From Photobacterium pectinilyticum (GTDB lineage Bacteria; Pseudomonadota; Gammaproteobacteria; Enterobacterales; Vibrionaceae), in assembly GCF_024357955.1 (NCBI RefSeq), contig NZ_JANEYT010000034.1, positions 1 through 50,641 on the forward strand: a stretch of 50,641 nt of DNA, written 5' to 3'. Under the pieces are notes generated by a model, which was given only the letters and a program-made list of their open reading frames with translations, was not told the DNA's origin and ran no database searches. The position numbers were made by a program, and so were the translations under genes. This document shows positions 23,711 through 32,695 of the stretch, one piece after another (the stretch's first letter is position 1; each line of letters begins with the position of its first letter).

Positions 23711-26700
23711 ATGTTGAAAAAGATTGAACTGTTGGGCCCGGATATTACTAAACAGTCTATCGATGAGCTAGAGGCGCTTACTTCATCGCTATACATGGTT
23801 GATGAAACGAAAATTTTGCAAGAGTTACTGCCGCTGGCTACACCGTCAAAGGCAGAAAAAGCTGAGATGGAACTGCAGGCAAATGAGCTGATTCTCGCTA
23901 TACGCGCAGATAAAAAATCAATCCAGATGATTGATGCCTTGTTGCTTGAATATAGCTTGGATACCCAAGAAGGTATCTTGTTGATGTGTCTGGCTGAAGC
24001 GTTGATGCGTATTCCCGATGCTGCAACTGCCGATGCGCTGATCCGCGACAAACTGACTGTCGCTGATTGGAAATCGCACCTTAAAGGAAAGAACTCTGTA
24101 TTTGTTAATGCATCCACCTGGGGACTGATGTTAACAGGAAAGGTTTGCGGCATTGAGTCCACTGAGCCCACAAGTCCGACGAATGCGATATCTAAATTGG
24201 TCACTAAGTTGTCTGAGCCGGTTATCCGTCAGGTAATGAATCAGGCCATGGCAATTATTGGCCGCCAGTTTGTTTTGGGGCGTAATATTCGTGAGGCACA
24301 GAAAAATGGCCGTCCTCAGAAGGTGATGGGGTATGACTTCTCGTTCGATATGCTGGGTGAGGCAGCCCTAACCAAGAAAGATGCTCAAAAGTATTTTAAT
24401 GACTATATGTCGGCTATTGAGATTATTGGTGCAGATAAAAATCAAAATTCAGCCACTATTCCTTCTATCTCAATGAAACTGTCTGCTTTGCATCCTCGCT
24501 ACAATGTTGCAAACGAAGATCGAGTCATGACTGAGCTTTTTACCTCGGTGCTTGCATTGGCCAAACGAGCACGAGAGCTGAATGTTCCGCTGACCATTGA
24601 TGCTGAAGAGATGGACCGCTTGGAACTGTCCTTGCGCTTGTTTAAAAAGCTGTATCGTCATCCTGTGATTAAAGGCTGGGGAAAATTTGGCCTTGTTGTG
24701 CAAACTTATGCTAAACGGGCTCTGCCAGTTTTTGCTTGGCTAAACCGATTGGCAGAAGAGCAGGGCGATATGATCCCTGTCAGGTTGGTTAAAGGTGCAT
24801 ATTGGGACAGTGAGATAAAACTAGCGCAGCAGGGAGGTTACGAAAATTACCCTGTATTTACTCGCAAGGAAGGCACTGATGTTTCTTATCTTGCATGTGC
24901 TCGCTATGTACTCAGCAAGGATGTTAACCGTAATCTATATCCCCAATTTGCCAGTCATAATGCGCAGACGGTTACAGCCATTGCCGTGATGGGTAAAGAG
25001 AGTTATTACGAATTCCAGCGTTTACACGGTATGGGTGAGGCGCTGTATAACCATGTGATGAAAAAATATGGCGCAAATGTTCGCATTTACGCCCCTGTTG
25101 GTAGCCATAAAGACTTGCTGCCATACCTTGTTCGACGGTTGCTGGAAAATGGGGCAAATAGCTCGTTTGTACACAGGCTTGTGGATGCTAGCTGTCCACC
25201 TGAGCTACTGACCCAACACCCTGTTGAACAACTTCTCAATATGTCGACACTGGATAACAAGGCTATCTCGCTTCCTCCTGCTATCTTCCCAGATAGACCA
25301 AACTCTGCTGGCATCAATGTTGATATCGACAGTGAACGTGAACCGTTTGAAGCGGAAGTGAATGCCTTTATGGATATGGCCTGGACTGCAGCACCAGTAA
25401 TTAATGGAAAGTCCCTCTATTCGGAGCTAAAAGAGTCTGGAGGAGTACAGCATAAGGTGACTGCGCCTTACGACAGTTCCGTGACGGTTGGCGATGTAAT
25501 ATTTGGCGATCGAGAGCATGTTGAACAAGCCATTGAGTCATCGCATCAAGCTTGGCCACTATGGCGTGAAACACCTATTGCAACAAGGGGCAATTGCCTA
25601 AATACGCTGGCCGACTTACTTGAGTCAAATATGGCGGAGCTGGTTGCGCTATGCCACAAAGAAGCGGGAAAAACGATCCACGATGCGATAGACGAAATAC
25701 GCGAAGCCGTCGATTTCTGCCGCTATTATGCGAGACAGGACCAAGTGTTTATATCTCAAAAGACCCGCAGTTTTGATGGTGAGCCAGTCTCTTTCAGCCG
25801 TCAAGGGCGTGGGGTTTTTGTTTGCATTAGCCCTTGGAACTTCCCACTGGCCATTTTCCTTGGTCAAGTCACTGCTGCTTTAATGGCGGGGAATACGGTT
25901 GTATGCAAGCCTGCCCAGCAAACATCGCTGATCGCAGCAAGAGCGGCATCGTTAATGAAAGAAGCCGGTTTTCCAGACGGTGTCTTCCAGCTTGTTCCGG
26001 GCACTGGGTCTGAAGTGGGCCATTACCTAACCTCTCACCCTTTAGTCGCTGGGGTCGCTTTCACTGGTTCTACGCAGACAGCGATGAGGATTAACCAAAC
26101 GTTAGCAGGACGTCAGGGTGAACCCGTTCCGTTTATTGCTGAAACCGGTGGTCAGAATACGATGATCGTCGACAGTACCGCGTTACCAGAGCAAGTGGTC
26201 AGGGATGTGCTTCGCTCGGCATTCGCCTCAGCGGGTCAGCGCTGCTCAGCCTTACGTGTACTGTGTATACAGGAAGATATTGCTGACCATATCATCGAGT
26301 TAATTTCTGGTGCGATGGATGAGCTAGTTGTTGGTCTGCCGTATTTACATAAGACTGACGTCGGTCCTGTTATTGATACGGCAGCCAAAGAAAAACTGGG
26401 ACGCCATATTAATCAAATGAAACGAACGCAGCGTCTAATCAAAGAGGTTGAGCTGGATGCCTGTTGCGACAACGGCATGTTTATCGCACCGATCGCGTTC
26501 GAAATAGCTGGTTTATCGGTACTAGAAGAAGAAAACTTCGGCCCGATCCTTCATATCGTCCGATTCAATGCGCGGGAATTACCGCAATTGGTCGATGATA
26601 TCAATGCAACCGGTTACGGGCTAACGCTTGGCATTCACAGTCGTAATGAAACGACGTATCGGTGGATTGAAAAACAGACCAAGGTGGGCAACAGCTATAT

Positions 26701-26848
26701 TAATCGCGATCAGGTTGGTGCTGTCGTGGGTGTGCAGCCATTTGGTGGTCAAGGGCTTTCCGGCACCGGGCCTAAAGCTGGAGGCCCTCATTACCTCTAT
26801 CGCTTCACTCAGGTGAAATATGACGACACCCCGGCATCACACATTTAA
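23711..26848 (+). CDS. putA: Bifunctional proline dehydrogenase / P5C dehydrogenase PutA
   Basis: 1045 residues. Oxidises proline to glutamate in two steps, passing electrons to quinone through FAD and to NAD+. The proline dehydrogenase barrel spans about 180-500 (YAKRALPVFAWLNRL, PVRLVKGAYWDSEIK, LRRLLENGANSSFVHR). The aldehyde dehydrogenase spans about 555-1030: ISPWNFPLAIFLG, the catalytic Glu in IAETGGQN, and the catalytic Cys in SAGQRCSALR. The N-terminal ribbon-helix-helix of E. coli PutA and its C-terminal domain are absent; the latter appears as the next gene. A GAGG site precedes the ATG. First gene of putA-CTD-putP. Confidence 0.97.
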   Translation: MLKKIELLGPDITKQSIDELEALTSSLYMVDETKILQELLPLATPSKAEKAEMELQANELILAIRADKKSIQMIDALLLEYSLDTQEGILLMCLAEALMRIPDAATADALIRDKLTVADWKSHLKGKNSVFVNASTWGLMLTGKVCGIESTEPTSPTNAISKLVTKLSEPVIRQVMNQAMAIIGRQFVLGRNIREAQKNGRPQKVMGYDFSFDMLGEAALTKKDAQKYFNDYMSAIEIIGADKNQNSATIPSISMKLSALHPRYNVANEDRVMTELFTSVLALAKRARELNVPLTIDAEEMDRLELSLRLFKKLYRHPVIKGWGKFGLVVQTYAKRALPVFAWLNRLAEEQGDMIPVRLVKGAYWDSEIKLAQQGGYENYPVFTRKEGTDVSYLACARYVLSKDVNRNLYPQFASHNAQTVTAIAVMGKESYYEFQRLHGMGEALYNHVMKKYGANVRIYAPVGSHKDLLPYLVRRLLENGANSSFVHRLVDASCPPELLTQHPVEQLLNMSTLDNKAISLPPAIFPDRPNSAGINVDIDSEREPFEAEVNAFMDMAWTAAPVINGKSLYSELKESGGVQHKVTAPYDSSVTVGDVIFGDREHVEQAIESSHQAWPLWRETPIATRGNCLNTLADLLESNMAELVALCHKEAGKTIHDAIDEIREAVDFCRYYARQDQVFISQKTRSFDGEPVSFSRQGRGVFVCISPWNFPLAIFLGQVTAALMAGNTVVCKPAQQTSLIAARAASLMKEAGFPDGVFQLVPGTGSEVGHYLTSHPLVAGVAFTGSTQTAMRINQTLAGRQGEPVPFIAETGGQNTMIVDSTALPEQVVRDVLRSAFASAGQRCSALRVLCIQEDIADHIIELISGAMDELVVGLPYLHKTDVGPVIDTAAKEKLGRHINQMKRTQRLIKEVELDACCDNGMFIAPIAFEIAGLSVLEEENFGPILHIVRFNARELPQLVDDINATGYGLTLGIHSRNETTYRWIEKQTKVGNSYINRDQVGAVVGVQPFGGQGLSGTGPKAGGPHYLYRFTQVKYDDTPASHI

Positions 26849-26859
26849 GGAGTCAGACA

Positions 26860-27549
26860 ATGACATCAATTCTAGACCGCTATAACGACTCTTTCACTGC
26901 ATTTGAGAGTTGGAATCTGACAGACTTTTCAGATAAAAAGCAGGCACTGCACCAGTTAGGCAACCAACTTCCAGCAGCGTTAGCCAATGTATTTCAGTAC
27001 CAGTTTAATCATGCCGAAGCGGTAGTGGCGGAGCCTCAGTCATTAACCAGCCCTACCGGTGAAACTAACGAACTGTACACACAGGGAAGAGGGGTAAGTA
27101 TTGTTCTGGTTGACTCCGGCGCGCCAAATTGTAGCCGTGCGTTGGTTGCCATGCTGGCAGCTCTGCTTTCGGCGGGGAATAGTGCCATCATTTGCACTAA
27201 CGACAACGAGATTGAAGCCTTGTTCGAACCGTTCAAATCTCAGCACCAATCAATCGCAAATCTAGTGCAATTTGTCCCCAAAGAGCAGTATGCCGCATTG
27301 CTTAAGTTCGATATCCGAAACTTTGTTTATATTGGCGATCAAGCCAAAACGGTAGAGCTCAGTACCGAGTTGGCCACGCGTAGTAACGCGATAACAGCAA
27401 TGGTTGCGGAGACTGATCTTGAAAACCTACCTCTATCTAAGGATCCAATGCTGGTATTACGGTTCATTACCGAAAAAGTCAGAACGATCAATGTTACTGC
27501 GGTAGGGGGGAATGCAATGTTGCTTGAGCTAGGAAGCTCAGCACATTAA
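26860..27549 (+). CDS. Stand-alone PutA C-terminal (ALDH-superfamily) domain
   Basis: 229 residues, 11 bp after putA, with AAGGAG before its ATG. Its second part lines up with what I remember of the C-terminal end of E. coli PutA: SPTGETNELYTQGRG against a PTGERN segment, FVYIGD against a VIYHGD segment, and a terminal NVTAVGGNAMLLELG against NTAAAGGNASLMTIG. That domain keeps the ALDH Rossmann fold but no catalytic Cys, and helps to close the substrate tunnel. Here it would act in trans with PutA. Databases often label such genes '1-pyrroline-5-carboxylate dehydrogenase', but no active-site Cys motif is present. Confidence 0.8.
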   Translation: MTSILDRYNDSFTAFESWNLTDFSDKKQALHQLGNQLPAALANVFQYQFNHAEAVVAEPQSLTSPTGETNELYTQGRGVSIVLVDSGAPNCSRALVAMLAALLSAGNSAIICTNDNEIEALFEPFKSQHQSIANLVQFVPKEQYAALLKFDIRNFVYIGDQAKTVELSTELATRSNAITAMVAETDLENLPLSKDPMLVLRFITEKVRTINVTAVGGNAMLLELGSSAH

Positions 27550-27607
27550 TTGAGTGCCTCTGGGAGGAGACCAGAGGCAAAAATAAATATCATGGAGGAT
27601 AATAACT

Positions 27608-29101
27608 ATGATGGATGGCAATTATGTAATTACGGCAACATTTGTTGCTTATCTGCTCACTATGCTTCTTATTGGCTATATCGCGTATATGCGAACATCA
27701 AGTGCCAGCGACTACTTTCTTGGTGGGCGTTCCTTGGGGCCTTGGCCTGCAGCGCTTTCTGCGGGAGCCTCTGATATGAGTGGTTGGCTTTTACTTGGCT
27801 TACCGGGTTACGCCTATGCCGCTGGTTTTGAGGCCATTTGGTTAGCTGGCGGTCTTTTAGTCGGAACTTGGGCTAACTGGTTGATCAGTTCGAAAAGGTT
27901 GAGAACTTACACCATTACCACTGACTCACTCACTATTCCGGATTTTCTCGCTTGCCGCTTTAACGATGAATCTAAATTGATCCAAACGATTTCAGCGTTT
28001 TTTATACTCTTATTTTTCCTTTTCTATACGAGTTCAGGGCTTGTTGCCGGCGGAAAACTGTTTGAAACAGTCTTTGGCCTCGACTATTCCATTGCGGTAA
28101 CACTCGGCGCTGCTTGTGTGATCTCCTATACGCTGTTTGGGGGATTCTTAGCGGTATCTTGGACTGATTTAGTTCAGGGGTTATTGATGGCAGCAGCGCT
28201 GATGATTGTACCTATGTTGGCAATGAACGGGACTTTCTCCGAGCTAAGGCATGAGTTGGGTACCCTTAACCCCGAGCTACTTACCATGTTGAGGAACACC
28301 AGTGGTGAACCCTTGAGTTTAATCGCTATCATCTCTCTAGTTGCATGGGGGTTAGGTTATTTTGGTCAACCGCATATTCTGGCACGCTTTAAAGCATCAC
28401 GGACTAACCGTGATCTGACAACGGCACGCCGTATTGCTGTGATCTGGAGTTTTTTGTCCATGGCGGGCGCAATATTGGTTGGTTTAGTTGGCCTGTTGTA
28501 TCAAACAAATACCATTGGTACTCCTTTAGCTGATGCTGAAACGATCTTCATGGTGTTGGTGAATGTCATATTTCACCCAGTGATTGCGGGTATTCTTCTG
28601 GCCGCTATTTTAGCCGCGGTGATGAGTACGGCAGACTCTCAACTATTAGTTTCTTCATCTGCTTTAGCCGAAGATTTTTATAAGCAAGTATTTAGGCCCA
28701 ATGCGACCTCAGAAGACGTAGTCAAAGTGGGACGTTTTGCTGTTGTCGGAATATCATTGTTGGCATTGCTGCTTGCACTAAGCCCAGACAGCTCAGTCTT
28801 AGGGCTGGTATCTTATGCTTGGGCAGGGTTTGGCGCAGCGTTCGGTCCTGTAATTGTATTCAGTCTTTACTGGGCGAGGATGAACCGCAACGGGGCCCTT
28901 GCCGGCATTATTACCGGTGGGGTGACGGTTGTACTTTGGAAGCAATTGTCTGGCGGTTGGTTTGATGTGTATGAAATCGTACCAGGATTTATTCTTTCCA
29001 CTCTTGCAATTATTCTGTTTAGCTTAATCACAGACGAGCCACAAGAGACGGTAAAAACACAACACGAAGCTTACAAGAAGCTGGTGGTAGAGTTGGACTA
29101 A
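27608..29101 (+). CDS. putP: Sodium/proline symporter PutP
   Basis: 497 residues, a member of the sodium:solute symporter family, with about 12-13 membrane helices. PutP-like features include SDYFLGGRSLGPWPAALSAG, ASDMSGWLLLGLPG near 54, and AILAAVMSTADSQLLVSSSA near 330, the Na+ and substrate region. It takes up proline for PutA. GGAGG lies before the ATG, 58 bp after the PutA CTD gene, so it is probably in the same operon. Confidence 0.96.
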   Translation: MMDGNYVITATFVAYLLTMLLIGYIAYMRTSSASDYFLGGRSLGPWPAALSAGASDMSGWLLLGLPGYAYAAGFEAIWLAGGLLVGTWANWLISSKRLRTYTITTDSLTIPDFLACRFNDESKLIQTISAFFILLFFLFYTSSGLVAGGKLFETVFGLDYSIAVTLGAACVISYTLFGGFLAVSWTDLVQGLLMAAALMIVPMLAMNGTFSELRHELGTLNPELLTMLRNTSGEPLSLIAIISLVAWGLGYFGQPHILARFKASRTNRDLTTARRIAVIWSFLSMAGAILVGLVGLLYQTNTIGTPLADAETIFMVLVNVIFHPVIAGILLAAILAAVMSTADSQLLVSSSALAEDFYKQVFRPNATSEDVVKVGRFAVVGISLLALLLALSPDSSVLGLVSYAWAGFGAAFGPVIVFSLYWARMNRNGALAGIITGGVTVVLWKQLSGGWFDVYEIVPGFILSTLAIILFSLITDEPQETVKTQHEAYKKLVVELD

Positions 29102-29231
29102 TACAATGTTTTCATCAAGCGGCCTTAACCTCTGTTTGTCGCCGACTCTGCGGATGTGCTTGTTGTGGAGGTATTGAATAAAATGACTAAAAGATGACGA
29201 CAGTTGTATGAGCCGCTTTTAGTACTCAAAA

Positions 29232-29258
29232 ATGCCACAACTGATTAAGTTGTGGCAT
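29232..29258 (-). terminator. Terminator read by minus-strand transcription
   Basis: Perfect 11-bp stem ATGCCACAACT / AGTTGTGGCAT with a 5-nt loop. Five T follow on the minus strand only, so it serves a minus-strand transcript such as the small gene at 29284-29403. Confidence 0.8.
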
Positions 29259-29283
29259 CTTGGGTAGGCTATCAAGCTAGGTC

Positions 29284-29403
29284 CTAACGGTTCTCGTAAT
29301 ATTCGAAGTAGTCAGGGGGGGTATTCGATATCGTAGAAAAAGCTGGGGATGTCGTAATAAAAAGCCAAAGTAGGAGTCGAATCAGTATGTGTGGTTTGGC
29401 CAT
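29284..29403 (-). CDS. Probable small exported peptide, 39 aa
   Basis: ATG at 29403 opens a 39-residue frame beginning MAKPHILIRLLLWLF, a basic N-terminus plus hydrophobic core, then TSPAFS as a possible signal-peptidase site, and a tail NTPPDYFEYYENR. It ends 25 bp before a terminator that is oriented for this strand. This organisation supports a real gene although no strong ribosome site is visible. The mature part would be only about 16 acidic, tyrosine-rich residues; alternatively the whole chain is a single-span membrane peptide. Function unknown. Confidence 0.5.
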   Translation of the reverse strand: MAKPHILIRLLLWLFITTSPAFSTISNTPPDYFEYYENR

Positions 29404-29567
29404 ATTAACGATACATTTTCGTTGTTGATGATTTAACTTTGACAGCGAAAACACCAAAAGGCGCCTAGCCTTTGCGATGATGTGGCAACAAAGACAATTC
29501 GATGATAATGATGGCTGAGTGACAGGTCATTGTTGCTTATTCCTCGCATGTGTTTGTTTATTCCACC

Positions 29568-30257
29568 TCAGGTGACAATGCCAAAAAACTGACCAACCAT
29601 CGCGGTTAAAGCCATCGCTAAAGCACCCCAGAAAGTGACCCGTATTGCGCCGATAGACATTGATGCTCCTCCTGCTCGTGCGGCAATAGCACCGAGAGAG
29701 GCCAAGAATAATAGAGAGGATCCTGCAACCATCGCGATTAGCATTGGCAACGGTACAAGCCATGCGACGAGTAAAGGGAGAGCGGCGCCAATGGTGAAAG
29801 TTGCAGCAGAAAACATTGCTGCCTGAATAGGATTAGCTCCGTTGCTGTCTGACAATCCGATCTCATCTCGGGCATGTGCTCCGAGCGCATCATGCTCCAT
29901 CAATTTTTCAGCCACTTGCCTAGCCATTATAGAATCGAGCCCTCGGTTCTCGTAGATTTGCGCCAGTTCATCTATCTCATCTTCGTAATCTTCTTCAAGC
30001 GAACGCTTTTCAAGTGCTAAATCCGCCTTAATGGTATCTAACTGCGAGCTGACTGATACATATTCCCCTGCAGCCATGGACATTGCACCAGCCACTAAAC
30101 CGGCAATGCCAGCCAACAGGATATTGTGTTGGGTTGCATTGGCTGCGGTAACACCAATAATGAGGCTGGCGGTTGATACAATGCCATCGTTGGCACCTAA
30201 AACGGCAGCGCGCAACCAGCCGACCCGGTTCGAGCGGTGGTCTTCCTCATGGCTCAT
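29568..30257 (-). CDS. VIT1/CCC1-family iron/manganese transporter
   Basis: 229 residues. The family signature is clear: RSNRVGWLRAAVLGANDGIVSTASL at the start, GLVAGAMSMAAGEYVSVSSQ near 60, a cytoplasmic metal-binding helical insert with many acidic residues (LEEDYEDEIDELAQIYE), and three hydrophobic helices at the C-terminus. It should move Fe2+ or Mn2+ out of the cytoplasm. The start at 30257 is preceded by GGGGGGAG; an in-frame upstream start has no site. Confidence 0.9.
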   Translation of the reverse strand: MSHEEDHRSNRVGWLRAAVLGANDGIVSTASLIIGVTAANATQHNILLAGIAGLVAGAMSMAAGEYVSVSSQLDTIKADLALEKRSLEEDYEDEIDELAQIYENRGLDSIMARQVAEKLMEHDALGAHARDEIGLSDSNGANPIQAAMFSAATFTIGAALPLLVAWLVPLPMLIAMVAGSSLLFLASLGAIAARAGGASMSIGAIRVTFWGALAMALTAMVGQFFGIVT

Positions 30258-30366
30258 CAGCTCCCCCCTTTGTTGGTGTCCAACTTGTAAATATAAAGCA
30301 TAAATCAATAATTACTGAATAAGCGGAGATGCTGTTTATATTCGCCTATGACCAAGTTAAGAAAAA

Positions 30367-30387
30367 AGGGCAGGAAAATCTGCCCTT
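30367..30387 (-). terminator. Terminator of the dmsABC-torD transcript
   Basis: GGGCAG-GAAAAT-CTGCCC with six A on the left, i.e. six T on the minus strand, about 95 bp beyond the torD stop. Confidence 0.8.
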
Positions 30388-30480
30388 AAATATGAAGTTA
30401 ATCTCGCTTTCCATGTCGTACTGCACTTCACTCAATCGTTTATGTTGAGCTAAGCGAGAAGGCTCTAAAGGCTTTTTTTA

Positions 30481-31128
30481 TCAGCGGTACAAGGGAACGA
30501 TAAGGTACTTGGCTTGTGCTAATTGGGCTAGCTGGCGGAGTGTCCCTTCAGCGATAAGTGCAATGCCTTGGTAAAATTCCGTTTCAGCGTTTTTGCTCAT
30601 TAACTGCAACATGCGAGGTGCCCATGTAAGAACATGTTCACTAAGGAATGTTGTTAACGGTATTACTTCCAGCGTTTCATCGCTCTCTAATTGTTCGGCA
30701 ATGCATTCACACAGATGAGCAATAAAAGAGAATATTAACCCGATATGGTCATCGGGCTCACGTTCTCCGGTATCCACTTCTACACCGAACTGGGCGTAGA
30801 AAAAGCGGATGTCGAGTGTTTGAATGCCAAAGGTGGTTTGTTCTTCATTAAGGTACACTGATGCCCAAGGTGCCGCACCCAGCGTGTTTGGCCCAACAAA
30901 GAGGTTTGCAAAGTCAGCGTTAATATCAGTTAACTGTGCTTTTGACGTGATCAGAGAGATTCCGTCAGAGAGTGTTGAGTTCGTTACCTCAACAGGCCAA
31001 TCATTGACGATTTTATCATCGTAGATCGAGTTTAAAAATTCTTGGGTCGGGGCTTGATGCAATGAGCGATACAAAAATCGCGATACCAGCGATAAGCCGA
31101 TGAAGGTTTGGCTGTTTTTTTCTAGCAT
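30481..31128 (-). CDS. TorD/DmsD-family molybdoenzyme chaperone
   Basis: 215 residues, helical. The family motifs are present: FANLFVGPNTLGAAPWASVYL in the middle and EREPDDHIGLIFSFIAHL near 120. These chaperones bind the twin-arginine signal of a molybdoenzyme and help cofactor insertion before export. Placed last after dmsABC, it should serve DmsA. A strong hairpin separates it from dmsC, which may lower its expression relative to the structural genes. Confidence 0.9.
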   Translation of the reverse strand: MLEKNSQTFIGLSLVSRFLYRSLHQAPTQEFLNSIYDDKIVNDWPVEVTNSTLSDGISLITSKAQLTDINADFANLFVGPNTLGAAPWASVYLNEEQTTFGIQTLDIRFFYAQFGVEVDTGEREPDDHIGLIFSFIAHLCECIAEQLESDETLEVIPLTTFLSEHVLTWAPRMLQLMSKNAETEFYQGIALIAEGTLRQLAQLAQAKYLIVPLYR

Positions 31129-31144
31129 AACTCTTCCGAAAATG

Positions 31145-31167
31145 AGAGGGCTGAATACTCAGCCCTC
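31145..31167 (-). terminator. Intra-operon hairpin between dmsC and the torD-like gene
   Basis: GAGGGCTGA-ATAC-TCAGCCCTC, a perfect 9-bp stem followed by few T on the minus strand. It may be a partial terminator or an mRNA 3'-end stabiliser. Confidence 0.6.
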
Positions 31168-31215
31168 TAAATTACTTGTTAATTATAATCATCACATAGC
31201 GGTGATTAGTGGTTG

Positions 31216-32061
31216 TTACATACCGCTACTTGCGCTGATGTAGACATCGTAGAAAAATATTCGGCCGACAAGCTCAGAGCTTAGGATCAAAGCGAAGCTC
31301 AAAAACAAAAAGGATGTACTTTGGGCTTTTACTTTTGCACTACTCATGAGCCAAAGGGCTAACCCGGCAAATAACAGGCCGATACGAGCAGCGATTAAGC
31401 TGACCGAATTGCTCACAACGTCAAAGGGGTTAAACGACACATCGAGACGTCCAAGCCAAACGAGGTAAGCCGCATAACCTGTGAGTGCAATCAGTGTGAA
31501 AAGCGCTGCTGATAATGCAAGACCGCGTTCAGTTTGCGCAGGTGCTTCATGATCTAACGCTGATTGGGCGCGCAAAATAAACGCCGCTGCAACTGGACCA
31601 ACAACGGCTGCTGTCATTAAGAACTGGAATGGGGTAAAGCCAGTGCTCCAGGTCGGAACCGTCGCTAGCGTATAAACATTGGCAATGGCGAGGACAAACA
31701 CGATACCAAGCCCCATGGCTACCGGTAATAACAGCTTTTGCAGGCGAGGTTTGTAGTCAATAAATCGCATGCCCGTGTAAAGCGCGGCACTACCTCCGAA
31801 CAGACTTAACGCGACGATTTCAAGGCTGAGCGCACTTCCATGGGCTAGGCCAAACGCAACATTGAACATCCGAAAAGGTTGTCCAAGGTGCGTTATTGAA
31901 GCCGTTGCCCCGATTGCTAATAGTACCAATGCAACCATAAAGCTGCGGGTCATTATTTTTCGATCTGGCTTATACAGAAGCTCTACGAGACCAAGTGCGA
32001 TAAACATGCCAACAGCACTTTGGGCTAATACGGTAAAGAAAACGAGAGATAACTGGCTCAT
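31216..32061 (-). CDS. dmsC: DMSO reductase membrane anchor subunit DmsC
   Basis: 281 residues, nearly all hydrophobic, with about eight membrane helices; DmsC family. It oxidises menaquinol and passes electrons to DmsB. Motifs seen: MSQLSLVFFTVLAQSAVGMF at the N-terminus and SITHLGQPFRMFNVAFGL near 55, which holds conserved His and Arg. The start overlaps the dmsB stop by four bases (ATGA), indicating translational coupling. Confidence 0.92.
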   Translation of the reverse strand: MSQLSLVFFTVLAQSAVGMFIALGLVELLYKPDRKIMTRSFMVALVLLAIGATASITHLGQPFRMFNVAFGLAHGSALSLEIVALSLFGGSAALYTGMRFIDYKPRLQKLLLPVAMGLGIVFVLAIANVYTLATVPTWSTGFTPFQFLMTAAVVGPVAAAFILRAQSALDHEAPAQTERGLALSAALFTLIALTGYAAYLVWLGRLDVSFNPFDVVSNSVSLIAARIGLLFAGLALWLMSSAKVKAQSTSFLFLSFALILSSELVGRIFFYDVYISASSGM

Positions 32062-32684
32062 ACTCCGACCTCCGTTGGGTTTTGAATACTACCTTTCTTA
32101 TCGCCCGTGAGTTTGCTTCCTTTGCTCGTGGTGATGATAAGGTTAGGGCTTGTCAATCGTGGATCTGGCAGTGGAGCAATATCCGCTCGTGAACCATATT
32201 TCTCAACTAACTCATGCATCGGTCCAAAGTCGAGAGCGCGCAGTGGGCATGACTCGACACAAACAGGTTTCATCCCATCCGCAATTCGGTCATAACAACC
32301 ATCGCACTTCGTCATGTTTTTCTTGGCTGGATCATATTGAGGAGCACCATAAGGGCACGCCATTTCACAATAGCGGCACCCCACACAAACATCTTCTTGA
32401 ACGACCACTAAGCCATCTTCAGAACGCTTATGCATTGCACCTGTCGGGCAGGCTTTTACGCAAGCAGGGTTATTACAGTGGTTGCAACCAATAGACATAT
32501 AGTAAGCAAAAACGTCATTAGAGTAGGTGCCATCACTGTTCATTACCCAGTCACCGCCCGCATACTCGTAAACACGGCGCCAGTTCACACCAACGGGGAG
32601 ATCTTTTCTATCTTTACAAGACACTTGGCACGTTTTACAACCCGTGCATTTACTTGTATCAACGTGGAAACCATATTGAATCAT
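32058..32684 (-). CDS. dmsB: DMSO reductase iron-sulphur subunit DmsB
   Basis: 208 residues with 16 cysteines in four ferredoxin-type groups: CTGCKTCQVSC near 13, CNHCNNPACVKAC near 68, CVGCRYCEMAC near 98, and CDGCYDR with CVESC near 125. These hold four 4Fe-4S clusters carrying electrons from DmsC to DmsA. Length matches E. coli DmsB. It follows dmsA after 11 bp. Confidence 0.95.
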   Translation of the reverse strand: MIQYGFHVDTSKCTGCKTCQVSCKDRKDLPVGVNWRRVYEYAGGDWVMNSDGTYSNDVFAYYMSIGCNHCNNPACVKACPTGAMHKRSEDGLVVVQEDVCVGCRYCEMACPYGAPQYDPAKKNMTKCDGCYDRIADGMKPVCVESCPLRALDFGPMHELVEKYGSRADIAPLPDPRLTSPNLIITTSKGSKLTGDKKGSIQNPTEVGV

Positions 32685-32695
32685 TTATGCACTCC

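Larger units (their letters stand above)
29102..29567. other. Intergenic region between putP and the VIT gene
   Basis: 466 bp outside the main genes. It holds the probable 39-codon minus-strand gene at 29284-29403 and its terminator at 29232-29258. Nothing else coding was seen. No terminator for putP with a plus-strand T run was identified. Confidence 0.6.
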
